The notes under the pieces were generated by a model. The model was given only the letters and a program-made list of their open reading frames with translations, was not told the origin of the DNA and did not search any database. Of a DNA stretch of 64,000 nt, positions 15,151 through 25,055 are shown piece by piece. Each line of letters starts with the position of its first letter. The stretch's first letter is position 1. Source of the stretch: Polyangiaceae bacterium (GTDB lineage: Bacteria; Myxococcota_A; Polyangia; Polyangiales; Polyangiaceae); NCBI GenBank assembly GCA_025937785.1, contig JAICQQ010000008.1:1-64000 (forward strand), read 5' to 3'. A program made the translations under genes and the position numbers.

Positions 15151-17157
15151 CTAGCTTCCAGACCACCAGGCCGACTCGAGTTCATCGACCAAGGCGCGAA
15201 TCACGGCTCGGGGTGAGTCGTGCTGCTTCACCGCCCGACGGACCGTCGCCTCCCAGTTCGCCAGATCGACCGCGCCCCGCACGCTCTTGTGCGTCGCCCG
15301 TACCAGATCTGCCAGCTCGGCGCGCTGCTTCGCGCTGAATGCGGGAACCTCGACCGGTTCGAGGCGCAGCAGCCGGCGGCGGAACATGGTGGCGTCCTCC
15401 GCCTCGAGGGTACCGCTCTGGTCGTCGACCTCGTCGAGGAGCTCGCGCGCCTCTTTGCGAAGCTGCTTCAAAGCCGGCGGCGTGATCGCCATCACGACGC
15501 ATGCGTTGGGCAACGCTCCGCCGCAGTAGAACGCCAGCGAGCGCAACGCCGAACGCCGCGCGGCGCGGCTGGTCGTGTACAGGTTCTCGGCCTCGTCGAT
15601 CAGCACCACGGGCCCCGCGCAGTCTTCCATGCGGGCGAGCAGCTCCAACCACAACAGCAAACGGCGATAGGCGTCGTGTCGATACGACTTCGCGGCGCTG
15701 CGCGCGTACAGATCGCGACCATGCAGGAAGCTCTCCAGCGCAGCCCCGGGGTTCTTCGCACTCTCGGCGATCTGAGTCGCCTTGCGCGCCGCAACGGCTG
15801 CCTCGCCACCTTCTGCGGCGATCGCTCGCAAGCTATCGTTGAGGGCGCGCATGCGCACCGGGGAACGCGTCCACTGCGTGGCGCGTTCGAGCGCGCTCGG
15901 GCGACGGCGCGCGGGCAGCACGGAGTGCTCCAGCAAGCGTTGTAGGTGGCGAGCGGGGTTGCCTAGATCCAGATTCAGCCGCTCGAGATTCAGCCAGAAC
16001 ACCGGGTGAGCATCGTCGAGCGCCCGTTCGGCGAGGTGCATGAGCAGATGCGTCTTGCCGCTGCCGTAGTCACCGACGATCGTGGTGAACACGCTGCCCG
16101 ATGCGTCGGCGTGCTCGAACAAGGTGTCGATGCTGCGATCGATGCGCTCGTGCCCCACGCTCATCGAGGTGACCGCCTCCAGCGGGGGCAGCCCCTGCGA
16201 GATCCGGATAAGCGTCCGCAACGCGGCCCGCTTCGTGTCGGGCGCGCGGGACACGCGCCGGTGCACGTACTCGTACGGGTCGCGCACGAGCGACGTCCAG
16301 GAGCGGTGGGGCGGCGGCGGTTCCGCAGGTGACGCGATCTCGAGCCGCGCGAGCAGCGGGGCCAGGGTGCCGAGGGAACGCGGGCCCTCGAACAGGCGTT
16401 CGGTGCCCGTGATCAGGATCCGGGTGGCCATGGCACCGTTGCCAGTGTCGAAGTTGTCGACGAGCTCCCGCAACACCGTGTAGGCCTTCTCGCGCTGGCG
16501 ACTGGTGCGCTTCGTCAGCGCAGCTCCGTCGTGCAGGTAAACGGCGAGCCCGGTGCCCCCGAGCGCCTGGGCGATGCGGCTCAACTCGCCGAGGGCGCGG
16601 TGTGCCGTGTGCGCGTTGAGCGCGGCTCGCACATTGGGGTTTTTGCTGCTTCGCCCCGGCTCGGTCCCGTCCAACCACGCCTGATACGCGCGGATCTCGG
16701 CGCGGGCTTCCTCATCCGACTCCAGATACGCCAAGCACAGCGCCGTGAGATCGCCGTGCGCGCCCGCTTCGGCGGCTGCCTCGCTGAAACGCTGCGCCGC
16801 GCGCGTGCCCCGGCGTTCGAAGTAGCGATCCAAGAGCTGCAGGAGCCCGCCCGCGCGGGAAGCCCCGGGCGCAAACAGGTTCTCGACGATGACTCGCACG
16901 AGCTCTTCGAAGGTGTCGAGAGGAGCTTCGAGGAGCGAGACCTGGGCTGTCGCGAAACCCTGGCTGCGGGCCCGCTGAGCGAGCTTTCTCACCAGCGCTG
17001 CCTCGTGGTTCTCGGTCGGGCAATGCACTAGTGAAACCGCGACGGCGCCCGAGTGCGACAGATCGACGAGCGCCTGATCCTGTCGGCTGAGCTCGTCCTC
17101 GAGCGTCGTTACCGAGCGCGCGCCGGGGGCGCTTTCCTGGGAACTGGCCGATGCCAT
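15151..17157 (-). CDS. Tandem BREX/BrxD-like (DUF2791-like) P-loop ATPase; N-terminal module lacks Walker motifs, C-terminal module has them. Start 17157 or 17220
   Basis: C-terminal Walker A GDYGSGKT and Walker B VVLIDEAENLY. N-terminal half has a BrxD-like order (VLRELVDNFDTG...ILITGTERLFEGPRSLGTLAPLLARL) but no GxGKT, and GLAVYLHDGAAL where the DE box should be. Confidence 0.65.
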   Translation of the reverse strand: MASASSQESAPGARSVTTLEDELSRQDQALVDLSHSGAVAVSLVHCPTENHEAALVRKLAQRARSQGFATAQVSLLEAPLDTFEELVRVIVENLFAPGASRAGGLLQLLDRYFERRGTRAAQRFSEAAAEAGAHGDLTALCLAYLESDEEARAEIRAYQAWLDGTEPGRSSKNPNVRAALNAHTAHRALGELSRIAQALGGTGLAVYLHDGAALTKRTSRQREKAYTVLRELVDNFDTGNGAMATRILITGTERLFEGPRSLGTLAPLLARLEIASPAEPPPPHRSWTSLVRDPYEYVHRRVSRAPDTKRAALRTLIRISQGLPPLEAVTSMSVGHERIDRSIDTLFEHADASGSVFTTIVGDYGSGKTHLLMHLAERALDDAHPVFWLNLERLNLDLGNPARHLQRLLEHSVLPARRRPSALERATQWTRSPVRMRALNDSLRAIAAEGGEAAVAARKATQIAESAKNPGAALESFLHGRDLYARSAAKSYRHDAYRRLLLWLELLARMEDCAGPVVLIDEAENLYTTSRAARRSALRSLAFYCGGALPNACVVMAITPPALKQLRKEARELLDEVDDQSGTLEAEDATMFRRRLLRLEPVEVPAFSAKQRAELADLVRATHKSVRGAVDLANWEATVRRAVKQHDSPRAVIRALVDELESAWWSGS

Positions 17158-17265
17158 GACCCCGTGGTTACCTTTGTTCGGCCCTGGATCGGTAGAAAAT
17201 CTAGCGTGAGCGGCCCCCACGCGCGATCCCCGGCCAAAGGCCCGAACCCAGCGTGGCCGCAGACG

Positions 17266-20200
17266 TCAGCGACTCGATTCCGGCGCCCGTCGCGGCAGTC
17301 CGGGGACCTGGGGCTGGTTCAGGTTGCCGTAGCGATGGTAGCTGACGCTCACGGACTGCTCGTTGAGGTAGCACTTGAGCTCGACGTAGCCATCGTCGTG
17401 GGCGGGGCCGGCGGCGATCGACAGCGCGAGCTCTGCCGGCAGCGTCCACAGCGCCTTGGGCGGAGCTCCCGGACAACGGAGCCGCTGGCTCCTGCGGCGG
17501 CGTGCGACCTCGCTCACGACACCGGCCGACTCGCAGATCTGCGCACGCTCGGCGAGTTCGCGAAACACCGGGCGCGTGCTGAGCTCAGCGCTCATCAGTA
17601 CGACGGGTTCGGCGTTGGCGATGCGAGCCGCCGCGAGACAGCTCAAGGCGTCGAGCGCCGCGCATTTGGAGGGCAGGTACAGGATCACACGGCCCGCTTG
17701 GTAGCGGAGCAGGTTGTGCACGCCCAAGACTTCGTCCTGCGGATGGATCCGGGCGAACTCGAGTTCGAACACCTCGCGGTAGTTGCGCAGCCGCTTCTCG
17801 AAGACCTCGAACTCGGTGGGTGCCAACGCGCCTGCCAGTTCGCGGAGCTCGTCGACCGGAGCTCTCGCGACGTCGACGTGCCGCAGCGATGCGGCTCCCA
17901 TTTGCCGCGGACCGCGGCTCAGCGCTGGCGCCTGAACGTGCTGCCGGCGCGCGCCGATGTGGCAGAACTGCGCGACGTAATTGGGGCCGCCTGCCTTGCC
18001 GCCGGGTCCGAATCCGGAGGCGTTCCGGCCACCGAAAGGTTGCCGGCCCACCACGGCACCGGTCACGCCTTGGTTGATGTAAACGTTCCCCGCGTCGACG
18101 CCGTCTGCGAACGCAGCGCATTCGCTCGGGTCCAGCGATTGCACGCCGCTCGTGAGCCCGTAAGGGGTTTGGTGGATCAGCTCCAGCGCCTGCGCCACGT
18201 TGTTGGCGACCATGACCGAGAGCACGGGGCCGAACAGCTCCGTGCGGTGTGCAAAGCTCCCCGGAGCGACGTTCCAGCGAATGCCAGGGCTCACGAGCCG
18301 CGGGTTGTCTGCATCGACCTGCGGTTCTAGCGCCCACTCTTCCCGCCGCTCCAGCTCGCTGATCCCGGCCGCGAGCGCTCCCGACGCCGGACGGATCAGC
18401 GGCGTCACGAAGTTCTCGAGCACCCACGCCGAACCGACGAGCAAGCTGCGACTGGCGTCGACCAGCTGTGCTCGGAAGCCCGCGTCGTGAAACAGCTCGC
18501 GTTCCAGGATCAAGAGACTGCAGGCGCTGCACTTCTGCCCCGCGTGGCTGAATGCGGAATGCACCACCTGGCGACACGCCTGATCGTGGTCACTCATTGC
18601 GGAAACGTAGATCGCATTCTTGCCGCCCGTTTCCGCGATCAAGTCCAGCCCCGGGCGCAGCCGGTAGAAGAGCTGCGCGGTTGCGGTGGCGCCCGTCAGC
18701 ACCACGCTGGCGACGCGGCGATCGATGATCAGGGCGCTGGCGACTTCGTCTTCGGCACACGCGAACTGAAGCACCGCTTCGGGCACGCCGGCGCGGTGAC
18801 AGAGCCGCACCAGCGTGGCCGCGACCAGAACCGTTTCCGGTGCCGGCTTCAAGATCACGCTGTTGCCGGCCACCAGCGCGGCCGCGACTCCCCCCAGCGG
18901 GATCGCCAAGGGAAAGTTCCAGGGTGGCGTCACCACCACCACCCCCTTGGGGCGTGTCTCGAAACATTCGTCGAGGCGTTCGAACTGGCGCGCGTAGTAC
19001 TCGGCAAAGTCGATCGCCTCCGAGACCTCCGCGTCGGCCTCTTCGACGCGCTTGCCCGCGTCGAGCAGCATGTGGGCCACGAGCTCCGCGCGTGCGCCAC
19101 GTAAGGCGTCGGCTATCGCGAGCACGATCTGGCACCGCTCTCGAACACCGGCCTTCGCCCACTGAGCCGCGCCTTCGACCGCGCGCTCGATCACCCGTTC
19201 CAGCCGCGCCCGATCGAGCAAGGGGTAAGTGTACGGGACGTGGCCCGGGCGCGAAGGGTCGAAGCCGCTCACTCGGGCGAGGCTGCCCAGAGCTTCGGCG
19301 CTGCCAGGAAGCTCGAGCTCCAGCTGCAGGGCGTGGACGCGCGCGAGCTCCGCTTCGATCCAGCCGCGATTGCCGGAGCTCGTGAAGTCGGTGTCGGGTT
19401 CGTTGACGAACGTCGGCCGGGGCGCGGAAAGCTCGAGCTCGCGACGACCGTTACCCCTTGCCGGCGCTGTCGACGTGCGTTCGATGACCTCGAAGGCGCG
19501 CGCGAACGCGTCGGCTTGCTCCGTAAAGCGCTGATCGCCTGCTTGCATTCCGAAGCTGTGACGCAGGAAGTTGTCCTCACCCGTGTTCTCGTCCAGGCGA
19601 CGCACCAAATAGGCAACGGCCGCGGGGAAATTCTTCTCGTCGACGCTGGGCGCGTAGACCAGCACGCTACCAGCCACCAGCTGCAATGCACGCCGGAGGG
19701 ACTGCGCCATGCCTTCGAGCATCTCGAGCTCGACCCAATCGGTCACGCCCCGGCACTGGCGCAGCACCAGCGCGAATGCCAGATCGAAGAGGTTGTGACT
19801 CGCCACACCGAGGCGCACTGCTGCGGCGTGCTCGGGGTCGCAGGCGTACGTCAACAGGCGCTTGTAGTTGGCGTCCACCTCGAGCTTGCTCGAGTAGGTA
19901 CACAGCGGCCAGCCGCGGTGCGACGCCTCGAGCCGCTCCATCGCGAGGTTCGCGCCTTTCACGATGCGGACTCGAATCGGCGCGTGGCCGCGGGCAACCC
20001 GCGCGCGCGCCCATTCGGTCAGCTGCCGCTGGTACCAAAAGGAGTCGGGAACGTAGGCCTGCAGCACGATGCCGGCGGTGAGGCGCTCGAACTCGCCGTC
20101 TTCGAGCACGCGCGTGAACAAGTGGACGGTCATCGCCAGGTCTCGGTACGATTCCATGTCCAGATACACGAGCTTGGGCTCGTCAGCTGCGACGGCCTTC

Positions 20201-20883
20201 CGGTAGATCAGCCGGAGGCGGGCCTCGAGCACGCGCAAACAATGCTCCCAAGCGAGCGGGCGCAGCTGACTGTACAGCGACGATATCTTCACGCTGATCG
20301 TGCTGACCTCCGGCCGCTCCAAGAGGTCGAGGTATGCCGCCAGGTGGCGCTCGGCTTCGCGCTCACCGAGCACCTCTTCCCCCAAATGGTTCACGTTGAC
20401 ACGCACGTTCTGCCCCGCCATGCGCTGCAGGTACTGCCCGAGCACCTCTGCGTCCGCAGGCACGATGTAGGGGCTCGCGTCGTGATAGATGCGCTGGCGC
20501 ACCGCCGCCGCGGTGAGCTCTGGCAACGATGAACCGAAACTCATCAGCGCCCGGAGTTCGAGGCGATCGAGCTGCTCCAGGGAGCGGGGGATGCCGAACT
20601 CCGATACCAGCGACCTGACTTGCCGCACGAGCTGAGCGCCGCTCTTGCTTCGGTGCACTCTGTCGGTGATCGCCGTCGCGAACATCTGCCCCCGCTCATC
20701 GTCCATCAGCGCCTGCAAACGAGCTGCCTTGGCTTGCTCGGCGCGCGTCGCGAGCAGTTGGCTCGCCTGCAGCAGCGCATGCGCCAACTCTATGGCGAGC
20801 TCGACTTGCGCGCGCTCGCTGAGACCGGGCACCGCGCGCCGAAGCAAAGCGCGAGCCTGGGACACTTCTTTGGCTTCACTCAC
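17266..20883 (-). CDS. putA: Bifunctional proline dehydrogenase / delta-1-pyrroline-5-carboxylate dehydrogenase with C-terminal extension
   Basis: PRODH segment (VNVNHLGEEVLGEREAERHL, VRIVKGANLAMER, ASHNLFDLAFA). ALDH segment (VVTPPWNFPLAIPLGGVAAALVAGNSVILKPAPET, FSHAGQKCSACS, FGGRNASGFGPGGKAGG). Confidence 0.95.
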   Translation of the reverse strand: MSEAKEVSQARALLRRAVPGLSERAQVELAIELAHALLQASQLLATRAEQAKAARLQALMDDERGQMFATAITDRVHRSKSGAQLVRQVRSLVSEFGIPRSLEQLDRLELRALMSFGSSLPELTAAAVRQRIYHDASPYIVPADAEVLGQYLQRMAGQNVRVNVNHLGEEVLGEREAERHLAAYLDLLERPEVSTISVKISSLYSQLRPLAWEHCLRVLEARLRLIYRKAVAADEPKLVYLDMESYRDLAMTVHLFTRVLEDGEFERLTAGIVLQAYVPDSFWYQRQLTEWARARVARGHAPIRVRIVKGANLAMERLEASHRGWPLCTYSSKLEVDANYKRLLTYACDPEHAAAVRLGVASHNLFDLAFALVLRQCRGVTDWVELEMLEGMAQSLRRALQLVAGSVLVYAPSVDEKNFPAAVAYLVRRLDENTGEDNFLRHSFGMQAGDQRFTEQADAFARAFEVIERTSTAPARGNGRRELELSAPRPTFVNEPDTDFTSSGNRGWIEAELARVHALQLELELPGSAEALGSLARVSGFDPSRPGHVPYTYPLLDRARLERVIERAVEGAAQWAKAGVRERCQIVLAIADALRGARAELVAHMLLDAGKRVEEADAEVSEAIDFAEYYARQFERLDECFETRPKGVVVVTPPWNFPLAIPLGGVAAALVAGNSVILKPAPETVLVAATLVRLCHRAGVPEAVLQFACAEDEVASALIIDRRVASVVLTGATATAQLFYRLRPGLDLIAETGGKNAIYVSAMSDHDQACRQVVHSAFSHAGQKCSACSLLILERELFHDAGFRAQLVDASRSLLVGSAWVLENFVTPLIRPASGALAAGISELERREEWALEPQVDADNPRLVSPGIRWNVAPGSFAHRTELFGPVLSVMVANNVAQALELIHQTPYGLTSGVQSLDPSECAAFADGVDAGNVYINQGVTGAVVGRQPFGGRNASGFGPGGKAGGPNYVAQFCHIGARRQHVQAPALSRGPRQMGAASLRHVDVARAPVDELRELAGALAPTEFEVFEKRLRNYREVFELEFARIHPQDEVLGVHNLLRYQAGRVILYLPSKCAALDALSCLAAARIANAEPVVLMSAELSTRPVFRELAERAQICESAGVVSEVARRRRSQRLRCPGAPPKALWTLPAELALSIAAGPAHDDGYVELKCYLNEQSVSVSYHRYGNLNQPQVPGLPRRAPESSR

Positions 20884-21020
20884 CCCTCGATTCTGTCACG
20901 AATCCCCCGCCGCGGCCCGCCGCCGCACGCCGCTCTACTGCATTCCGAGCAGCTCACCGGTCCGTGGTACGACAGAAGAGCCGGTCGCCTTCTGACCCAT
21001 TTCGAGGTAGAGAGTGTTCT

Positions 21021-21974
21021 ATGAAGGCGAACCCGACGAAGCGCAGTTCGTTTCGCTCCTTGCTCGTACCCGTGGACCTGACACCGAACTCGGATCGCGT
21101 GCTAGGCCGTGTCCCATTGCTGCCGCTGGCCGAGGACGCGCGGGTGACGATTTTGCACGTGGTTCCCGAGGGCCTACCAGCACCCGCCAGGAAGGATGCC
21201 GAACGCGACGCTTACAAAGCAATAGCCAGCGAGGTGCGACACTTGCGCAAATCGCTCCCCAAGAACGTCAGCATCCAACCGCTAGTAGAGGTCGGCACAC
21301 CGGTGAAGGGAATCAGTGCTCGTGCCCAGAAGGTGAAGGCAGAGTTGATCGTCATGGGTCGAGGCGGCGGACGCATCCTGCGGGAGGCGTTCCTGGGTGC
21401 CACTGCCGAGCGCGTCGTTCGGCAAGCGCGACTGCCCGTGCTCGTGGTGCGGCAACCGCCGCGGCTGGCCTATAGCCGACCGGCGCTCGCGCTCGACTTC
21501 GATCGGGCAGCCCAAGAGGTCATACGACTGATGCTGCTCACGATTCCGCCGCCGCGCCCGCGGGTCGCTGTGGTCCACGCCTACGACCTTCCGTATGGGG
21601 GGCTAGTGTATCCGAGCCTCGCCGAAGACGAAGCGGCGGGGGAAAAGAGCGAACTTCAGGTCGAGACTGCCGAGAGGTTGGCGAAGCTCCTCGCCACGAG
21701 CTTGAGCAAGTTGGGGGTCCCGCAGAAAGACGCACCTGCCTGGAAAATGCACGTCCGCTATGGCTCGCCTCACGTCGTCGTCGAGCGGGTCATGAAGAAG
21801 TCCGAGACCGATCTGCTGCTCTTGGGCACCCGTGCCTTTTCCCGCGCCGCCCACGTCTTTCTAGGGACCATCGCCGGCGACCTGCTGCGCGATGCGAAGT
21901 GCGACGTGCTCGTCGTGCCGCCGGCCGTTGCCCGCGGCGCCGATGCATCCTTCAGGAGGCCCGGGGCCGAGTGA
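21021..21974 (+). CDS. Universal stress protein with tandem UspA domains
   Basis: First domain: FRSLLVPVDLTPNSDRVL...AELIVMGRGGG...ATAERVVRQARLPVLVVR. Second domain: TDLLLLGTRAFSRAAHVFLGTIAGDLLRDAKCDVLVVPP. Confidence 0.85.
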   Translation: MKANPTKRSSFRSLLVPVDLTPNSDRVLGRVPLLPLAEDARVTILHVVPEGLPAPARKDAERDAYKAIASEVRHLRKSLPKNVSIQPLVEVGTPVKGISARAQKVKAELIVMGRGGGRILREAFLGATAERVVRQARLPVLVVRQPPRLAYSRPALALDFDRAAQEVIRLMLLTIPPPRPRVAVVHAYDLPYGGLVYPSLAEDEAAGEKSELQVETAERLAKLLATSLSKLGVPQKDAPAWKMHVRYGSPHVVVERVMKKSETDLLLLGTRAFSRAAHVFLGTIAGDLLRDAKCDVLVVPPAVARGADASFRRPGAE

Positions 21975-22308
21975 GGGGTGACGGCGTGTCGGCGACCCGC
22001 GCGGAACGACGGCGAAACAGCGCCACGCGCGCCAGCAGCACCGTGGTCACGGGCACCGTCACACCGAGCAGTGCGGTGATCAGCAAGGGGTAGAGGGCCA
22101 GCTTGCCTTCCAGCATCGAGAAGTACAAGACGACCGCTAGGGTCACACACCAGCTCCCCACCGTGTAAGCAAGCGCCGGCGGGTGCATCCTCAGGAAAAA
22201 GTCCTGTAGCCGCGCGAATCCGACGGCGGAGATCAGGACGAACACCCCGCTGAGCACGAGCAACACGGCGACCGTGGCCTCGACCCAGCCCGCAACCTCT
22301 GCAGTCAT
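21952..22308 (-). CDS. mnhG: Na+/H+ antiporter subunit G
   Basis: VLLVLSGVFVLISAVGFARLQDFFLRMHPPALAYTVGSWCV; MnhG-type position and topology, last gene of the mrp operon. Confidence 0.85.
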   Translation of the reverse strand: MTAEVAGWVEATVAVLLVLSGVFVLISAVGFARLQDFFLRMHPPALAYTVGSWCVTLAVVLYFSMLEGKLALYPLLITALLGVTVPVTTVLLARVALFRRRSARVADTPSPLTRPRAS

Positions 22309-22583
22309 TCGATCACCTCACCTCGCAGCACGAACTTCGCCATCGCGGACGAGCTCACGAAGCTGAACAGCGCGATCAACAGCGCGACGTCGAAGTACAC
22401 GTCACTTCGATGTCGTATGCCCAACACCAGCATCACCAAGAGCGCGTGGAGATAGAGAAGATCGAGAGCAAACACGCGATCTTGCGCGCGCGGGCCTCGG
22501 ATCAACCTCGCTAGAACCAACACCGACGCCACGGAGTAGCACCCGAGGGCAAAATCGATGGCACCAGAGAGCAGTGCGCTCAT
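22305..22583 (-). CDS. mnhF: Na+/H+ antiporter subunit F
   Basis: ASVLVLARLIRGPRAQDRVFALDLLYLHALLVMLVLGIRHRSDVYFDVALLIALFSFVSSSAMAKFV. Confidence 0.85.
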   Translation of the reverse strand: MSALLSGAIDFALGCYSVASVLVLARLIRGPRAQDRVFALDLLYLHALLVMLVLGIRHRSDVYFDVALLIALFSFVSSSAMAKFVLRGEVIE

Positions 22584-23077
22584 TCGAAGATCTCCTTGAG
22601 AGGTTTCTCGTAGCGAGCCTTGAAGCGCGCGACGAACGCTTGCTCTTCACCAACGTTCCACACATGGAGCAGCAAGGCGCCGCGATCGAGCGCAAGCTCG
22701 GACCACACGGTGCCCGGAACGATCGTGGTCACCATGGCCAGCGCTGCCAGCCCCACCGGATCGCGCAGCTCGAGCGGCACGACCACGAACTTCGATCGAG
22801 GGCGCCGCCAGCGCCACGTTACGACGCCCGACGCGACCACGACGTTCGAGACCAGCACGTCGTACGCCACGGTAATCACGAACCGCGCGATGGTGAGCGG
22901 CTTTTGCGCGTGCACACTCGTGGCGCGCAGCTTCGAGGTGAGCCATGGAACCACGAGCGCCAAGCCGAGGCCCAAGAGCACGTGGGCCACGCTGACGGAA
23001 CGCGCGAGCGCCAGCCACGACGCCAGCAGAACCACAGAGGCGAGCGGCGCGGGCACGAGCCTTCGCAAGCGGCTCAC
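22580..23077 (-). CDS. mnhE: Na+/H+ antiporter subunit E (GTG start VSRLRRLVPAP)
   Basis: LLGLGLALVVPWLTSKLR...TIARFVITVAYDVLVSNVVVAS...VTTIVPGTVWSELALDRGALLLHVW. Confidence 0.85.
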   Translation of the reverse strand: MSRLRRLVPAPLASVVLLASWLALARSVSVAHVLLGLGLALVVPWLTSKLRATSVHAQKPLTIARFVITVAYDVLVSNVVVASGVVTWRWRRPRSKFVVVPLELRDPVGLAALAMVTTIVPGTVWSELALDRGALLLHVWNVGEEQAFVARFKARYEKPLKEIFE

Positions 23078-24714
23078 GGTGAGCCTCCCGCGTCGACCAA
23101 GGCGCGCGTCGGCCCTACGCGAGCCTTCTTGGACAGCACGCTGGTGATGTACCCGGTCGGCGCGTGCAAGCCGGCCGCGGTAGCGCTGGTATAGCGCAGG
23201 ACGGGCTCTGCAAAGACCGTGAGCAGCACGCATGAAAAGACCAGCATCAAGACCGAAGCAGCCTCGACGTCTTTCATGTGGGGTGCTTGGCGCCTGCCCG
23301 TCGCCCAAAAGTGGCGAATGCCCGTTCTCGAGAGTGCAATGACGGCGCTGAGTCCCGAGAGCAGCAAGAGCCCGATGATCCACCAGGGAGCGGACGCGAA
23401 CGCGCCTGCTGCGCCGCCGGCCCCCAGAACGGCAGTCAGCAACGATACCTTGGCGACGAATCCCGACAACGGCGGCAAACCTGCGACGAGCAAGGCGCAC
23501 ACCATGAAGGTTAGGCCGAGCAGCGCAGTCGAGACCGGCAACGCCCTGCCGACGAGTGGCCCCTCCTCGTCGTCCAGGTTCGTGTCCGGGTCCAGCTCGA
23601 TGTCACGTTCCGGCAACTCTGATGGCCCGTCGTTCCCGATCCGCTCCACCAGCTCGACCAGCAGAAACAGTGCACTCACCGCCAGCGTAGCGCTCAGCAT
23701 ATAGAAGAGCGCGGCCGACGTCACCGAGGCAACGCCCATGCCGAGCGCCGCCAGCAGGGTGCCGGAAGAAACCAGCACGGAGAAGCCGGCGACGCGGCCC
23801 AGCCGGAGCGAGGACAAGAGACCCAAAGCTCCGACTGCGATCGTCGCGAGGCCCATGTAGAGGAACACGGGGGCGCCGAAGTGCGCGGACGGGCTGCCCT
23901 CCGCGAAGAACAACGTCCACAGTCGGATGAGCACGTAGATGCCCACCTTGGTCATCAGCGCAAAAAGAGCCGCGACCGGCGCGCTCGCAGCAGCATAGGC
24001 CGGCACCAGCCACGCATTCAGCGGCCAGATCGCCGCCTTGATCAGAAAGGCAACCGCGAGGATGGCCGTACCGACGTGCAGCAGCCCGCGGTCACCCGCC
24101 GGCACCAGCGCAAACTTCGCGGCGACGTCCGCCATCGAGAGCGTGCCCACGACACCGTAGAGCACCGCCAGGCCGATCAAGAACAGCGACGAGGCCAGCA
24201 GGTTCACGGCGATGTAGTGCAGGCCGGCGCTCACCCGCGGCCTACCGGACCCGTGCAGCTGCAGACCGTAGGACGCCGCGAGCATCACCTCGAAGAACAC
24301 GAACAGGTTGAAGAGGTCTCCGGTAAGAAAGGCGCCGTTCAGACCCATGAGCTGGATTTGAAATAGCGGGTGAAAGTACACCCCGACGCGTGCCCACGCT
24401 GCCTCGCCGTACAGCGCCGCGCAGAAGCTCACGACGCCTACCAGCACCAGCATCAGCGCAGACAGTCGATCCGCGACGAGCACGATGCCGAAGGGAGCAT
24501 CCCAGTTCGACCCGAGGTAGACGCCCGCCGTGTCCGGCGCAGCGTTGGCATTTCGCAGTATGGCGATGGCCGCTACTAGGCAGAGCAAGGTGGCGCACAA
24601 GTTGACCAGTGACTTGGCGCGTGGACGCTTGTCCCCCAGCACCAAGAGCAGGGCCGCGCTCACGAGCGGCAACACGATCGGAACGATGATCAGGTGAGCG
24701 AGGAGCTGACTCAC
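23074..24714 (-). CDS. mnhD: Na+/H+ antiporter subunit D (NuoN-like); start GTG at 24714 within the over-long ORF 23074..26757
   Basis: MSQLLAHLIIVPIVLPLVSAALLLVLGDKRPRAKS...GDLFNLFVFFEVMLAASYGL...KAAIWPLNAWLVPAYAAASAPVAALFALMTKVGIYVLIRL. Confidence 0.92.
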   Translation of the reverse strand: MSQLLAHLIIVPIVLPLVSAALLLVLGDKRPRAKSLVNLCATLLCLVAAIAILRNANAAPDTAGVYLGSNWDAPFGIVLVADRLSALMLVLVGVVSFCAALYGEAAWARVGVYFHPLFQIQLMGLNGAFLTGDLFNLFVFFEVMLAASYGLQLHGSGRPRVSAGLHYIAVNLLASSLFLIGLAVLYGVVGTLSMADVAAKFALVPAGDRGLLHVGTAILAVAFLIKAAIWPLNAWLVPAYAAASAPVAALFALMTKVGIYVLIRLWTLFFAEGSPSAHFGAPVFLYMGLATIAVGALGLLSSLRLGRVAGFSVLVSSGTLLAALGMGVASVTSAALFYMLSATLAVSALFLLVELVERIGNDGPSELPERDIELDPDTNLDDEEGPLVGRALPVSTALLGLTFMVCALLVAGLPPLSGFVAKVSLLTAVLGAGGAAGAFASAPWWIIGLLLLSGLSAVIALSRTGIRHFWATGRRQAPHMKDVEAASVLMLVFSCVLLTVFAEPVLRYTSATAAGLHAPTGYITSVLSKKARVGPTRALVDAGGSP

Positions 24715-25055
24715 GGATCCTCCCGACTGCCGTCGACGTGGTCGTTGCCGCTGAGGCCGCGCGAGGCGAGCAACACGACGAGGAAAAGCGCCGTGGTGGC
24801 GAACCCGATGACGATGGCGGTGAGGACGAGAGATTGTGGCATCGGATCGGTATAGTGCTCGAGGTCCGCCGGAACGCCCGGGCGCACGATCGGCGGCTTG
24901 TCGAGAAACAGGCTGCCGACACTGAAGATGAAAAGATTCACCGCGTAGGAGAGCAACGTGAGCCCCATGACCACCTGGAAAGTGCGCGGGCGCAGCACGA
25001 GCCAAACTGCGGCGCCCGCGAGCACTCCGATGACGAGCGCGAGGACGGCCTCCAC
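24711..25055 (-). CDS. mnhC: Na+/H+ antiporter subunit C (NuoK-like)
   Basis: MGLTLLSYAVNLFIFSVGSL...DPMPQSLVLTAIVIGFATTALFLVVLL. Confidence 0.9.
   Translation of the reverse strand: MEAVLALVIGVLAGAAVWLVLRPRTFQVVMGLTLLSYAVNLFIFSVGSLFLDKPPIVRPGVPADLEHYTDPMPQSLVLTAIVIGFATTALFLVVLLASRGLSGNDHVDGSREDP

Noticed and set aside
15151-17157. A complete BREX or Pgl defence system
   Set aside because: Only one BrxD-like ATPase is present. No PglX methylase, PglZ phosphatase, BrxL or BrxA/B in the flanks.
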